Of a stretch of 64,000 nucleotides of DNA, positions 10,531-22,055 are shown piece after piece. The position numbers and the translations under genes were made by a program. Every line of letters starts with the position of its first letter. Positions within the stretch are counted from its first letter, which is position 1. Origin of the DNA: Dactylorhiza incarnata. Taxonomy: Eukaryota > Streptophyta > Magnoliopsida > Asparagales > Orchidaceae. The notes under the pieces were generated by a model. That model saw only the letters and a list, made by a program, of their open reading frames with translations. It did not search any database and was not told where the DNA came from. Location of the stretch: the NCBI GenBank assembly GCA_033032865.1, contig JAWHQI010000019.1:12752001-12816000 (forward strand), in the 5' to 3' direction.

Positions 10531-11559
10531 TTACTTTTTCTTGTGTGGGTAATCAGCTATCATGTGCCCTGGCTTTTTACAACAATAGCAAACGGGTTCA
10601 GTATAATCATGTTTGTTCGGTTTAGAACCATACCTGTCGTTTCTGTCATAGTGTGATTTCCTGTGATCTCTTGAGGAAGATGAGCCTTTTCTCGTTTGTC
10701 TCCTCTTGTTAAGCAACTTTTTGAATTGCTTGGAGAGGAGGGAGAATTCTCCTTCAGATAGTTCTGATTCTTCAGAAGTGTTTTCAGCTTTATCCTCAGA
10801 AGACTCATCTCTCACAGGGGATATGGCCCTGCTTCTCTGGGAGCTTTCAGCCTTTAGAGCAATGGGCTTTTCCTTGCCAGAGCTCCTACTGCTTTCCTCT
10901 TCTGTCTTCCTGATATTCAACTTCAGCTCATGGGAAAGCAGCTTCCCATATAGAATCTGTGGCTCCGTAGTAGCCAACTTACCATATTCTCTGATAGTTA
11001 TCACCTTGGGGTCCCATTCCTTAGACAGGGATCTAAGGAATTTATCGTTTAGTTCGCCCGTGGTGAATTCCCTTCCATAGTTTCTCAAACCATTTACGAT
11101 CTTGAAGAATTTTCCGTAAGTGTCAGAAATTGTGTCTTTGCCTTGTTGCTTGAAGGCTTCATATTCTTGGTTCAGCAAAGATTTCCTGTCATCTCGAACT
11201 TCTTCAGTACCTTCCATTAGAACCACAATAGAATCCCACATTACTTTTGCAGACTTGTAGTGAATAAGATTTTGTAGCATTGAATCATCAACTGCACCTG
11301 CTATGAAGTGCTTTGCTTTCTTGTCCAGAGTGACAGGTGCAATTTCATCCTTTGTCATATCCATTAGTTTCTTTGGCACCTTTTTGGTGGGATCAATGGT
11401 AGAAGCAACTATAGGAATGGCGGGACCTTCCTTTTCTATCTAGGAGATTCGGGGATCATTTGCTTCCATGTAGAAGATAACTCTTTCCTTCCACATGGGG
11501 AAATTTTCCTTAGTGCAAACTGGGAGCTTGGAGGAAAATCTTTCCATGCCTCTGTCCAT
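10531..11559 (-). pseudogene. Sirevirus A gag, N-terminal part (UBN2-type) with amber stop
   Basis: Gag of the UBN2 type, which forms the particle shell. I place the start at the ATG at 11559 (MDRGMERFSSKLPV), about 65 bp after the PBS. An in-frame TAG at 11440-11442 falls at codon 40, and the frame is open again from there to 10531. Gag motifs include WDSIVVLMEGTEEVRDDRKS and LNDKFLRSLSKEWDPKV. Near the C-terminus there is a zinc knuckle CYCCKKPGHMIADYP in which the last metal ligand is Tyr instead of Cys. The block stops at TAA 10531-10533 just after HKKK; the same frame then continues into gag part two. Confidence 0.82.
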
Positions 11560-11621
11560 AGAGAGAGATCTTGACAACGAAGAGGGATCTTTAATCTAGG
11601 TGTTAACCTCTTAAAGATAAC

Positions 11622-11636
11622 CTGCCTCTGATACCA
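11622..11636 (-). promoter_or_regulatory. Primer-binding site of Sirevirus A
   Basis: On the minus strand TGGTATCAGAGGCAG begins two bases after the 5' LTR. Its first 11 bases match the complement of the 3' end of plant initiator-methionine tRNA, the usual copia primer. It proves that 11639-13140 is the 5' LTR and that the element reads on the minus strand. Confidence 0.9.
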
Positions 11637-11638
11637 AT

Positions 11639-13140
11639 TGAAAGAAATCGTTGTCTACCTAAATCACCTAAAGGGGGGTGAATAGGTGATCTCTACTGCG
11701 ATTGCGGAATAAAAATTAAGTATACACACAACAAGAAAAATCATAGCACAGAGACACAAGATTTATAGAGGTTCCCCAAGGTGGGTACTCCTCTCTCCGC
11801 TTCGCATATCTAGCACTTCGGGCTAGCATCGGCAACTTCGCCAAAACTCGGATTTATCAACAAATCCTACACTCGGAGACAACGACTCCTACAAACTCGG
11901 AGAACAACGTCTCCTAGAAAAGCACTCGGAGATAAACTCCTACAACTCGGAGCAAAATACTCCTACAAAATAACTCGGAGAAAAATCTCCTACTAGAATC
12001 AAATAGAGTTTGAAATAAAATACTTCTATTAAACCTCAACAGAGATTAACTTCAGATCTTGGAAAATCTGAGTCTTCTTCTTCCTTGAGAACTAAAGCTT
12101 GGATCTTCAAAGATTTGGAAGAAAGGAAACTCGGCAAAACCTGATCTGAATAGGCTCTTTGATTTTCTTGAAAAGATCTTCAAAAATATGGAGCAGCAAA
12201 TAGATCAAAGGCCTTCTTATCTGAGAAATCTCTAACAGCAGTGAAGAACGAGTCTTGAGGGAGCAGAAGTTAGATCTCAGAAAAACTTGTTCAGCGAGCA
12301 AGAAGGAAGACGGCTGGCTTCTTCTCTTTTAATCGAGTTGAATAATAATACTTGTGTTTGCCCTAAAATAAAAGATTGTTTATAGGAAGAACTCCAGCGG
12401 CTAGGGCGACAGACAGGGAATGATCGACACGTGTGCTGCACATGGCGGCCTACCCTAATTTTCAAGAACGAAACATATTTTTGAAATTCGTCTGTCTGTC
12501 ATTCTTTGAGACTTCACGTGAACACTCGACGAAATGACTTAGCCATTAAAAAAACTGATCAAAGGCTTGAAAACCATCTTATGTTTTCATTCGTCGGGAT
12601 TCGTCAGGAGTTCTCGAGAACTCTCGACGAATTGACTTAGCTGCACAATTTCCTTCACAAAACTGCATTTTTGACTTCTGTCAGCATTCGTCGATATTTG
12701 TCGGGAGTTCACGAGAACATTCGACGAATGGACTTAGCCGCAGAACTTTCTTCTTTAAACTAGGAATTTTGGCTTCTGTCAGGATTCGTCAGGAGTCATC
12801 GGGACTTCATGTGACATCTCGACGAATTGACTTAGCAAAAATTCCTTTTCTTCTGAAAACCTGCTCCACTCCTCAAACTTGAAAGCCTTCAGTTGTGAGA
12901 ATATGAAGTGCACCCCAAAAGAGAGATTACACATGGACCAACACTTTGTTCTATACAATGAGGGATTACATTGTCTAGGACTGTGTTTGGTGATCCATTG
13001 CAACCTGACTTTGGTGTGCACTTAGCATTATGACCTGTCACAACACATCTAAATAGAATTCATCAAATACATACTCAATTCAATTTAGTTCACTAGGGGA
13101 CACCTTCAAATCCAGGTGATTGTGGATACAATGCCCAACA
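11639..13140 (-). repeat. 5' LTR of Sirevirus A
   Basis: The promoter-bearing LTR, next to the PBS. It is colinear with 1555-3055 with scattered substitutions, some of them CpG to TpG or CpA. It repeats the palindrome-rich upstream region (about 12485-12840) and the stem-loop array (11846-12000). It is followed on the right by gttct at 13141-13145. Confidence 0.92.
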
Positions 13141-13145
13141 GTTCT
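13141..13145. repeat. Target-site duplication of Sirevirus A, right copy
   Basis: gttct, identical to 1550-1554. It interrupts the hAT coding sequence right after the codons for KSALEL. Confidence 0.9.
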
Positions 13146-13958
13146 AATGCACTTTTTAACATATGATATGTGGAATTCCACTTTGTCATATAATCCAAAA
13201 GTAGCTCACGATCACCCAACTTCAATTCAGTAAATACTTTTAGATGTCGTGGAGATGAAAGAACAAATTTAACCCCATCACGAATTCGAACTACAATGTC
13301 ATCTAGCTTCGTGAGGCCTTCTTTGACGATTAAATTTAAAATGTGTGCAGAACATCTAATATGAAAAAACTTTCTAACAAGTGGAAGAGATAATCGATAA
13401 CGTCCTTTCAGTGTATATGCAATAATATTATTTACTGACACATTATCTAAGACAAGATTACGTAATTTATCTTCAATTTTCCATTCAGCTAAGCACTTCT
13501 CAATTGCCAACTTAATATGATGTCAGTATGACGCTCATCAAGATGCAAAAGTTGATTATCTTTTTCTGGAGTTTCCAATTTTCATCAATATAGTGTGTAG
13601 TGATACTCATATAACACATTGTTTGAATACTATTCCATGTATCGGTAGTAAGACTAATACGTCCTTTTGATTTAAGAATAAAATCTTGAAGGGTTTTCTT
13701 TTCTTTCCTATAAAATTGTAAGATATCTTTCGTCTTTGTTGTTTTGTGATTTAGATTAAAATCTGGTTGAAGATTTTGAATCATGATTCTAAATGTCGGG
13801 TGATCCATAAAAGAAAATGGAAGTTCACACATTACTATGCATCGAGTGATGTCATATCGGCTTTTCTATTGATTAAATTTGATAATCCTCAATTCATTTA
13901 AAGACTCGTGATTACCTGATAATTGTGTTTGTGCCATTTGTTTTTGAAAGTTCAGGGA
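13146..13958 (-). pseudogene. hAT transposase, N-terminal half, broken
   Basis: The upstream half of the same hAT transposase as 588-1554. The minus strand from 13832 encodes VMCELPFSFMDHPTF and then the catalytic-region motif ISLTTDTWNS, in which the Asp is the expected RNase H-like active-site residue. A frame change near 13511 leads into LRNLVLDNVSVNN and FFHIRCSAHILNLIVKEGL, typical of RICESLEEPER-like hAT proteins. The run TKWNSTYHMLKSAL reaches the Sirevirus A insertion point. Upstream of 13832 the frame contains stops but still resembles the family. The expected BED zinc finger is missing because LTR D begins at 13959. Confidence 0.82.
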
Positions 13959-16108
13959 TGCTCTAATCATCACCTAAAGAGGGGTGAATAGGTGATGTGG
14001 ACTTTTTGTAAACTTCCAGTGCGGAATAATGAAAGTAGAAAGACACGCATACAATCAAAAAAGTTCACAGCACAACACAGAAAGCTATAGTGGTTCCCCA
14101 ATTTGGGTCATCCACTTTCCTCCTTCACCTATCTAGCATTGTGCTAGACTCGCCCACTTCCTCCAAATACTCAGATCTATTCGATCTTACAACTCAGAGT
14201 CCAAGACTCATATAGATCAGGAATAATAGCATATTCCCTACCTCAGATCCAATCCTAGAACCTACAACTCAGATTCAAGATTGAATCCTACCTCATGAAC
14301 TGTGCAAAGTCCCCTACCTCAGATCCTTAGCAAGGATCCTACAACTCAGGTCTTAGATACCATACAACTCAAAAGCTATTGCTAGACTCCTACCTTAGAT
14401 CACACAAGTCCCTACAACTCAGATTCAACAAGTTGAATCCTACAACACAGATCTCTGAGAGATCCTACAGTTAAATAAAATTTGAGATTCAAAATCTTTC
14501 AATTGACTCAGAATAATAATACTTAGCAAATCTGGAGTTTTCTTGAAGCTTGATGTTGATTGGCTTCAACCTTAATCTTCTTGCAGAGGACTTGAAAGAA
14601 TCTGCTTTAAAAAAGAAATAGTTCATCTACGCTTTTGAAAATCCTTCTTTCTCTTCTTGCCGATAAGCGGTTTAGCTTTTAGTTAATCGGCAAGATGAGT
14701 TGAACTCTAACTTCTAGAGAAAAAAGATTTGCTTCAAGGAATGTCTTCTCCGTTCTTGAGCTTCCCAATAAGAACTCCTCTTCCTTAAGACAGCGGCGGC
14801 GGAAAACTCTTTCTACAGAATAATTAAGGAAATGATTGTGAATCCAAAGATTAGGGTGTGCTGAAATCTGTCTCTTCCTTTGTATAAGGACATTTGATAA
14901 CATACTCTTCCTCGGGCCCCCTTTATGTCAGACACCAGCTTTCCATAGAGCTCGGATTTGATTGGCCCAATCTGCGGCGGCAATAAATGACATGACGCCA
15001 AAATCACGCTTTAATTTGAATTCTGGCCTTTTCGCTATTCGACTAGATGTATGTTTGAATGTAGTTCTTCTGGTCGAATTTGAACTCTGAGTAGCTTTAG
15101 TTCAAAACTTATGCATGAATCATTTTGGTGACTTTTGTGGTTTTCAAGACGATATTTCATAGTTCAATCTTCTAGTTGAATCGTTTACACAAATCATCTT
15201 GATGGCCTCTTTGTGGTTCACAAGACGATATTCAACTGCTTCAGCCTTCTAGCTGAGTTGTCTGAACGAATCATCTTGATGACCCTTTATGGTTCACAAG
15301 ACGACATTTCACTACTTCAGCCTTCTAGTAGAATCTTCTGCACGAATCAACTTGATATCTCTTTATAGTCTTCAAGATGATAAATGAGTCATTCTTTCTT
15401 CTAGCTTAGTGATAATTCTATCTGGTCGAATCTGCCTTGATACTTATGAAATGTCGTGTTGGTTCTTCGGCGACATTTCAAGTGACCTCGATGATATTTG
15501 AGATCACCTCGACAATAAATGCCTTAGGCAAATTTTTACTTCATATAAGTGCTTCAAGTGATTTATTATATACTTCCAAGATGATATGAAATCAAATGAA
15601 CCTTGTCAAGATGATATCATCTTGGAAAGTATATTACCAAGATGACATTTGAAGATCGGCTGCTTCTTCTAATCAAGTCCATATTAAACTTTAGTTGAGA
15701 GTCTACAAGACGATATCATCTTGAATCATAAGGTCTTCAAGCTGATATCGATAACTTCACAAGACGATATTAGGACCCTTCCAAGACGATATGACTTAGT
15801 CATTTTCTAATCATCCTAAATCCAGTTCCTTTCCACTTTGCACCTTGCTAGCCCTTTTCTTCCTGATGTTTATAAGTGAGGGACAAGTCTAATGTACTCT
15901 AGATTATAGGTCGACATGGTGTTTTGCACAATGTGGGATTACATTGGTAAAACTATGTCTGATGACACTAAATCTAGACCTATGTTAGACTTGCACTATC
16001 TAATATCTGAAAGCATCATTCTAAACACATGCATCAAATACAAAGTGTGTTTATTCTTGAGTTGAGAACTTCTTCAAAGCAAGAACATTGAGGGCAAAGT
16101 TCCCAGCA
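13959..16108 (-). repeat. Sirevirus LTR D (3' LTR of a truncated element)
   Basis: On the minus strand it runs from TGCTGGGAAC to TTAGAGCA, 2150 bp with TGCT..AGCA ends. It is followed internally by the PPT-like purine run AAAAAGGGAGAGAT. Its first 50 or so bases resemble solo LTR F (46891 onward), so D and F are related families. It has the usual parts: a terminal hairpin around caccta..taggtg (about 13970-13996), a stem-loop array (14170-14480) and a palindrome-rich region with GATATC words (15040-15800). No matching second LTR is in the window. Confidence 0.75.
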
Positions 16109-16650
16109 ATCTCTCCCTTTTTGAAGAAGTCAGAACCTCAACCAATGATAAACAACACATAACAAAAATATTAAAGATAAGGATCATGTGCTTTAGATGT
16201 GGAGATTTCAGAGTACCTTTCTTGGTCTGATATTTCAACCTCTTCTCCCCATTTCTGACTTTTCAACTACTGTTGTGCTAGATGATGAATCGTTTTGAAG
16301 TGTTCTTCCCTCTTTGACTTTTTAATGAGTTGATTGAAGAATGCATCCTTGAGCTTGATCAACTAGGGCAGACAACTCTAGATGAGTCTCCCCCTAAAAA
16401 ACTGCTAGTACTTCCAAACTTCTTCATGAATCTCCCCCTCATTTATTGATTGGTTTGAGAGCTCATTGTGAGTCTCCCCCTCAACTGAATCCATCTCTTT
16501 TCCAGTTTGAGTTCTTTCAAAGGTGACTTCTACAACAATGAACTTCATACTTGCTCCCCTTAATGTTTGCAGGAGGGGTAGAGGAATGATGTACTCTCCC
16601 ACTCAATATAAGTATGGGATGTCTAAAGGTAAGTCTTAAAGATGTCCCCT
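16109..16650 (-). pseudogene. 3' internal remnant of Sirevirus D with multiple PPT copies
   Basis: A short internal stub of element D. On the minus strand the GGGGGAG core occurs at 16388-16394, 16432-16438 and 16474-16480, besides the PPT next to the LTR. A short open stretch (16405-16602) reads through the last two as VEGETHNE and NEGEIHEE, like the end of a Sirevirus third gene. The stub stops where a gypsy-like LTR start (TGTAACATCC) begins at 16651, so the rest of D is lost or lies elsewhere. Confidence 0.55.
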
Positions 16651-16913
16651 TGTAACATCCCCCAAACTACTAGACCCCTAGGGAGTTTTTGTCATGACTA
16701 GGTCATGACAAAAATAGGGTAAGTGACGTAGGGTGCCTTGGCAACAAGTTGAATGAGTGGAGAACACCATGGTGTGCACTTAGCCACCTTGGGTCATTCT
16801 AATTTAAGGAGGATTCAAGGGTGACTCAAGAGGACTAAAGCACCATATGCATCACTTATAACCATGGGGAAAACCCCTAGTTTGAATTAGAGCTTGCTAG
16901 GTGACATAGATGG
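16651..16913. repeat. Start of a long gypsy-type LTR (G)
   Basis: The sequence opens with TGTAACATCCCCC, the usual start of Tekay/Del-like and related gypsy LTRs (compare TGTAACGCCCC at 44960). There is no coding. It continues after solo LTR E at 18576. I could not find the far end or a TSD, so the assignment rests on the start motif and on the repeat-rich, non-coding sequence that follows. Confidence 0.4.
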
Positions 16914-18575
16914 TGTTGGGTATTGTATCCACAATAACCTTGATTTGTAGGAAGTCATTCTTGAACCAAGATTGAATTTCTTGTGTATTTGATATGCTTT
17001 TGTAGTATTGTTCTTGCAGGTTCACATTGCTAAGTGTAGACCAATGTCAGGTCACAATGGGTCAATAAGCACAGTTTCATACAATGTAATTCCTCATTGT
17101 GTGGGACATGGTGTTGACTCATGTGTGATCTCTCTATTGGGATACACTTCATTTTCAAGACAATTGAAGCTCATGGTTTGGAGGTGCAGCTGGTGTCCAA
17201 GTATGGAAGAAAGAAAATTTCCTAAAATTTTCCTAAGTCAAAATTTTTGAGAAGTTAAGGTATCTCTCGAGAGATTCAATTGATTTCTCGATAAGTCCTT
17301 ATGAGCTTTCGAGAATTTCTTATAGTTCTCGAGGAGTATTTCTCAGCTGTCGAGTAATCTTTTTCAGCAGTTGAGAAGTCTGTCTCAGCCGGTTGAGAAG
17401 TCTGTCTCAGCGGTTATTTCTCGAAAAGTCTTTAATAGTTCTCAAGAATTCCTAGAGCTCTCGAGAAATCTTTTTCAGCGGCTCTTTCCTTTCAGTAGTA
17501 TTTCTCAAAGTTAATTTCTCGAGAAGTCAAGAGTTCTCGAGAAGTGTTTTTTTTTCTTTCGAAAAGTTTTTCGTTATTTTTTCTCGAGAAGTCCATCATT
17601 TCTCGAGAAGTCTTTTCCAAGCCTCTGAAATTCTCTTCCATGGTTTTTCTCGAAATCAAGCTTCTATCTTTCGAGAAGTTTTTCATTTCTCGAGAAGTTT
17701 GATTCTCGTTCTTCTCGCATTTTTAAACTGTTTGACGTTACGTCTTTTTCGTCTGGTTGACGTGACGGCTTTCTTCATTTCGGTTAAGGTTAATCCCTTT
17801 CTAATTCTTATCATTAAGCCTTTGTCTATATAAGGCTCTCTCTTAGGATTAATCTTAAGAAGTAACAACAAAAGGATTATTATTGGTGAATCATTAATCT
17901 CTTCTGTGACCTAATCTCTCCATTCGATTCAAGAAGAATGAAAAGTGTCGTGCTCGTCGCCAATTGTTGGAGATCGATCTGAAGTTCTGATTTATCATCT
18001 CTAGTGGAAGAAAAGTTTCGATCGATTCTCGCTCCATCATCTTCTGTATCTGTTGGATCGAATCGAATTGTAGAAGATCAGATCTGTGTCATTCTCAAGT
18101 CTTCCTCATCGACATCACGTCAAATCCATTCAAGTCTCAAGAAGGAAGAAGATCTCTAAGGAGTTTTCAGATCTGTTCGTGAATTGATAAGTGTTTTATC
18201 ATTCTTTATTTTCAATTGATTGTAGGAGAGGTTTTCTCCGAGTTGTAGGAGAGGTGTTCTCCAAGTTGTAAGAGAGGTTCTCTCTGAGATTGTAGGAGAT
18301 TTGTCTCCGAGTTGTAGGAGTGTTGACTCCAATATTGTAGGATCATTCTTGATCCGAGTTATAGTAAAGTAGTCAAGTCTAGCTGTGGTGCTAGATTGGC
18401 GAGGCCGGCAAGTGGAGTACCCAAGAACGGGGAACCACTATAAATCTCTTGCGTCGTCTGTGATTGTGATTTGCTTTCTGTGCATTCTTTTTATTAAGAT
18501 TTTTATTCCGCAAAAGACGCAGTTATCACCTATTCACGCCCTCTAGGTGATTTAGGTTGGCAACTAGATATTACA
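16914..18575 (+). repeat. Solo Sirevirus LTR E
   Basis: A 1662-bp LTR on the plus strand from TGTTGGGTATTG to ATATTACA, with no internal element sequence on either side. It is flanked by gatgg (16909-16913) and gatga (18576-18580), a 5-bp duplication with one mismatch. It shares its ends and layout with the LTRs of A and C: a CTCGAGAAG palindrome array (17250-17710), a six-module stem-loop array (18226-18365), the conserved GGGGAACCACTATA block and the terminal hairpin. Solo LTRs arise by recombination between the two LTRs of one element. Confidence 0.85.
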
Positions 18576-21500
18576 GATGATTCCATGAACCAAAAAGGGG
18601 TGCCCCTTGAGCACTATAGGAGTCATTGACCTGGCAAGGTCAAGTTGCACATAAAGGCCCAACTTGATATACTTCATCCTAGTGTAGGTCAATTAGTATA
18701 AGTATGGTGAAATTGACCACACCACACCCTTCGTAAGCACTAGGGTAGTCTAATGAGATAAAATGGACCTAATGGAATTGATCATTTTTTGGAAATTAGG
18801 TTAATTACCCAAAAAGCCCCAATTTGATCTAAATGAACTAATCTCCTCAATTAACCTTCAATTGGCCCAATGTGATCAAATTGATCACACCAAACCCTCT
18901 ATGACCATTAGGAGAGAATAGTGGGAAAACATTGACCCATTGGGGTGGGACAATTTTGGGGAAATTGGTCAATTACCCAAAAAGCCCCAATTTGACCAAA
19001 ATAAACTAATTCCCCCAATTTGACATTCAATTGGTCATAAGTGGTCAAATTGATCACCCATAACACTCCAAGATCACTAAGGGAGTCTAATGGGTCCACA
19101 TTGGACCCTTGGGATAAACCAATTTTGGGAAATTAGGCAAAATTACCAAATTTCCCCAAATTACAATTTTTCCCTATATGGTTTAATTGGCTCTCAATTA
19201 GCCAAATTGACCTAGCACAACCCTTCCTAAACCCTAAGGGGAGTGTATGATACCTAAATGAACCAAGGTGTACATTAAATTTCTGAGGATTAGGGCAAAA
19301 TGCCCAAATTACCCCTATAAGCAATTATGTGAAAATAAGCCCCATATGACCCCACCATGACTTAATTCCCCTTGGAATAGGTCCATAGGGTCTAAGGCAC
19401 CAATGTGGGTCAACCACATTGATTGGGGTGAGTTTGGGTCTAGCCCAAACTCAAAAGTTCCAATTTGATCTATTTGGGTCAAGTGAGCCCAAACCCAAAC
19501 TCAAGCTCATTGGACTTAGCAGAACCCTAGAGCCATTAGGCCCAACCCCGCCTAATCAAGCCCATAAGGGGGATAAAATTGCCTAAGAAATAGTGGGCCC
19601 GTGAAGATGTCTCAACAATGGTGGTGGTCGGCCACCACCAAAGGAGAGTTCATGGAGGGGGTGGCGCCATATGGACACCATCCCTCCTTTCCTGGACTCC
19701 TCTCAGCAATTCCAAGTAAATCATGCAGGAATCGAGCAAGGAGGCAGCTGAACAATGGGGAGGAGAATTTTCAAATCAAGCTTGCCGGCCACCTTAATGG
19801 CAACTCCCCAATCTTAATTCAATGGAGCCAAATATCCCCTCCCCGGGCAGAAATTCAAGCTCAAGAATTAAATTCCCATGAGTTGGAGGCCTATAATTGG
19901 CTGGCTGAGAGGTGCAACATTGTTGAAATCGCCTCCTACAATGGCTGCCAACAAAACTGTCACCCCCAGCTGAAATTCCACACACCACCAGCTTCAAAAT
20001 CACAAGAGAGGAGAAAACCCCCTGCTAGCTGAGGAGATCGAGCCTTGTTTGACTGTGAGTTCTAGGAGATCGTCGGAGAAGTTCAAATGGCCCTTAAGAG
20101 AAATACACGGCAAAGTCAAGGACCCAGGCAAGTTTCCTTCTCTCCTCCACCAGTGCTAGTATCCCCCTCTCTTCCTCTTTGAAATCCATGGCTGTAATGG
20201 TGTACCACCATTTTTCCTTTTGATGTTCCAGACCGAAAAAATGAAAGGTGTCGAAGGGTTACTCCGGCCACCTCAGGCCAAATGGCCACCGCCAAACGGA
20301 AGCCCTAGATCGGGTGATGGTGGTGGCGGGAGGGTTTCACCGGAAACCGTCAGGAGTCACCAAAAATTGGCTCACAAAATGCCCCAGGCTCGGGAAATCC
20401 CATCCTTTGGCTCATCGGGGAAGATGACCACGTGGTCGTCCGATCTTAGGGACCTGTTTAAACGCAGACCAGAAATGTTTTAATAAAATGCTATTTATCA
20501 CATTTCAACACAGATTTTGAATTAATTTTTTGGGGTACTTAGGGGCCCCAAGATAAAATGTCCCATGAATAAAAAATTTAGCTTATGGTCTAAATTAAAT
20601 TTAGAAAATTGTTTGGGGTTATTTAGAGTAGTAATGCATCCTGGGCATCCATTTTAGTGTAGCATGTACATAAGGTGCTCTAGATATTTGGAAATTTATT
20701 TGTGGAGTTCTACAACTCCAAATAGCTTGAATTTTTGGGCATGCATGAGTCATGCCTTATTACACATCTGGTAAAAATTTGAGAATTTTTAGAATTAATT
20801 TTCCTAAAGTTTATTTGAGAATTCAATTAAGCTTGCATGTAATAATTATGGGGGCTAGTGACTCCTAATCACCTCAAATTTGGGTTGAGGGCTTAGCCTT
20901 ATCATAATAAGGGGCTAGTAAAAAATTTAGACCAAATGGACATGTGCAGGTTTGGGAATTACCATATGCATGTAGGTGTAGTGTATGGGAAATGGTGTGC
21001 ATATAGCACCCAAGTTGAATTTAGTGGATTTTGGAGTTCTACAACCCAAATAGGATGAAATTTTGGACATGCATGTGTCATGCCCCAACTCATCCCCTGC
21101 CCAAGTTTGGGAATTTTTGGGGCATATTTTTCTGAAGTTTTTGTAGAAATTAAATAAATCATGTATGTGCATATTATAGGTTATTTTGACTAAAACCACT
21201 CCAAATCTCCTTTAGGAGGTTGGTTATATGTATATTAGTCACTGGTAAAACTTTTGGCTCAATTGGATCCTTGCATATGAGTAGATTCATGTTTTATTGA
21301 GCCATAGAATAACCTTCATTTAGGTCACACTAAAGGTTGTTTTGGCCATAGTGAAATAGATCTTTTGCACTCAAAAATTGAGGCCCTTAAAGGCCTTAAA
21401 GTAAAAGTAGGAAGAGATAACTCTTGTAGGCCTTTGTGTCTACTATCTGTAGGAAGTGAGATCACATAATTTGGTGCCCTACAGCTCTATGTAGGGCAGA

Positions 21501-22055
21501 TTTAGTAAGGCTGGTCCTAGAGAAGGACAAATCTTAAATTGTAAATAATTTTTATATAGTAGATGATATGAGGCTGAAAATTTAACCATGTGTGTATGCA
21601 ACCTAGATCTATTATGTGCCCAAAAATCGGAATTTTTGGGGCACATTCTTCTACAGTTTTAGTATAAGTTTAATAAATCATAAAGGGTGTATAATATGGG
21701 TGATTTGGACTCAAATCACTCCAAATCTCCTTTGGGAGGTTGGTTATGTATATAAAAGCCTCTGGTTAAAATTTTAGGTCATTTGGACTCTTGCATGTTG
21801 GTTTATTCTACATGCTAGTGTAAGGGAAATTTGGTGTGCATATAGCATTACCATGTAGCATTAGAATTACATGAGAATCTAAAGGTTTTTCCCTTGGTCA
21901 ACTTTCATGAAATTTAAAACATGCACTTAGGACCATAGGACAATATAGTGAAAAGCATCAACCTTTGGGTTAATTTCCCTAGGAAAGTTGGTTTCATATG
22001 ATTTGGTCGCATATACCCCCAAATGAGTAATTATAGGGTCAAAGTTTACTGGATT
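18576..22055. repeat. Non-coding, decayed tandem repeats (G continued)
   Basis: No supported gene. From about 18650 to 19340 there are four diverged units of roughly 165 bp (landmarks such as ttacccaaaaagcccc at about 18806 and 18973). From about 20640 to 21790 there are larger repeats about 520 bp apart (ctccaaatctcctttaggag at about 21200 and a near match at about 21717). The sequence is best read as the body of a long gypsy LTR. A 143-codon open stretch at 19601-20032 shows no family I recognise. Confidence 0.45.

Larger units (their letters stand above)
1555..13140 (-). mobile_element. Sirevirus A, complete Ty1/copia element inside hAT gene
   Basis: A full-length Ty1/copia retrotransposon of 11,586 bp on the minus strand. 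Its two LTRs (1501 and 1502 bp) begin TGTTGG and end TTTCA on the element strand and are flanked by gttct. In element order it carries an initiator-methionine-type PBS, a gag with two zinc knuckles, protease, integrase, reverse transcriptase/RNase H, a spacer, a third long gene and a PPT. The length, the extended gag and the third gene fit the Sirevirus (Maximus/SIRE) lineage. The LTRs differ by a few percent by eye, so insertion is fairly recent, but gag and the third gene contain stops. It splits the hAT transposase. Confidence 0.92.

Noticed and set aside
13959..16108. D and A as the two LTRs of one element
   Set aside because: D shares only the general layout with A; its ends and length differ, and A has its own perfect TSD.
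19601..20032. 143-codon open stretch on the plus strand in block G
   Set aside because: No recognisable domain, no splice or start context, and it lies in repeat-rich LTR-like sequence. Probably chance.
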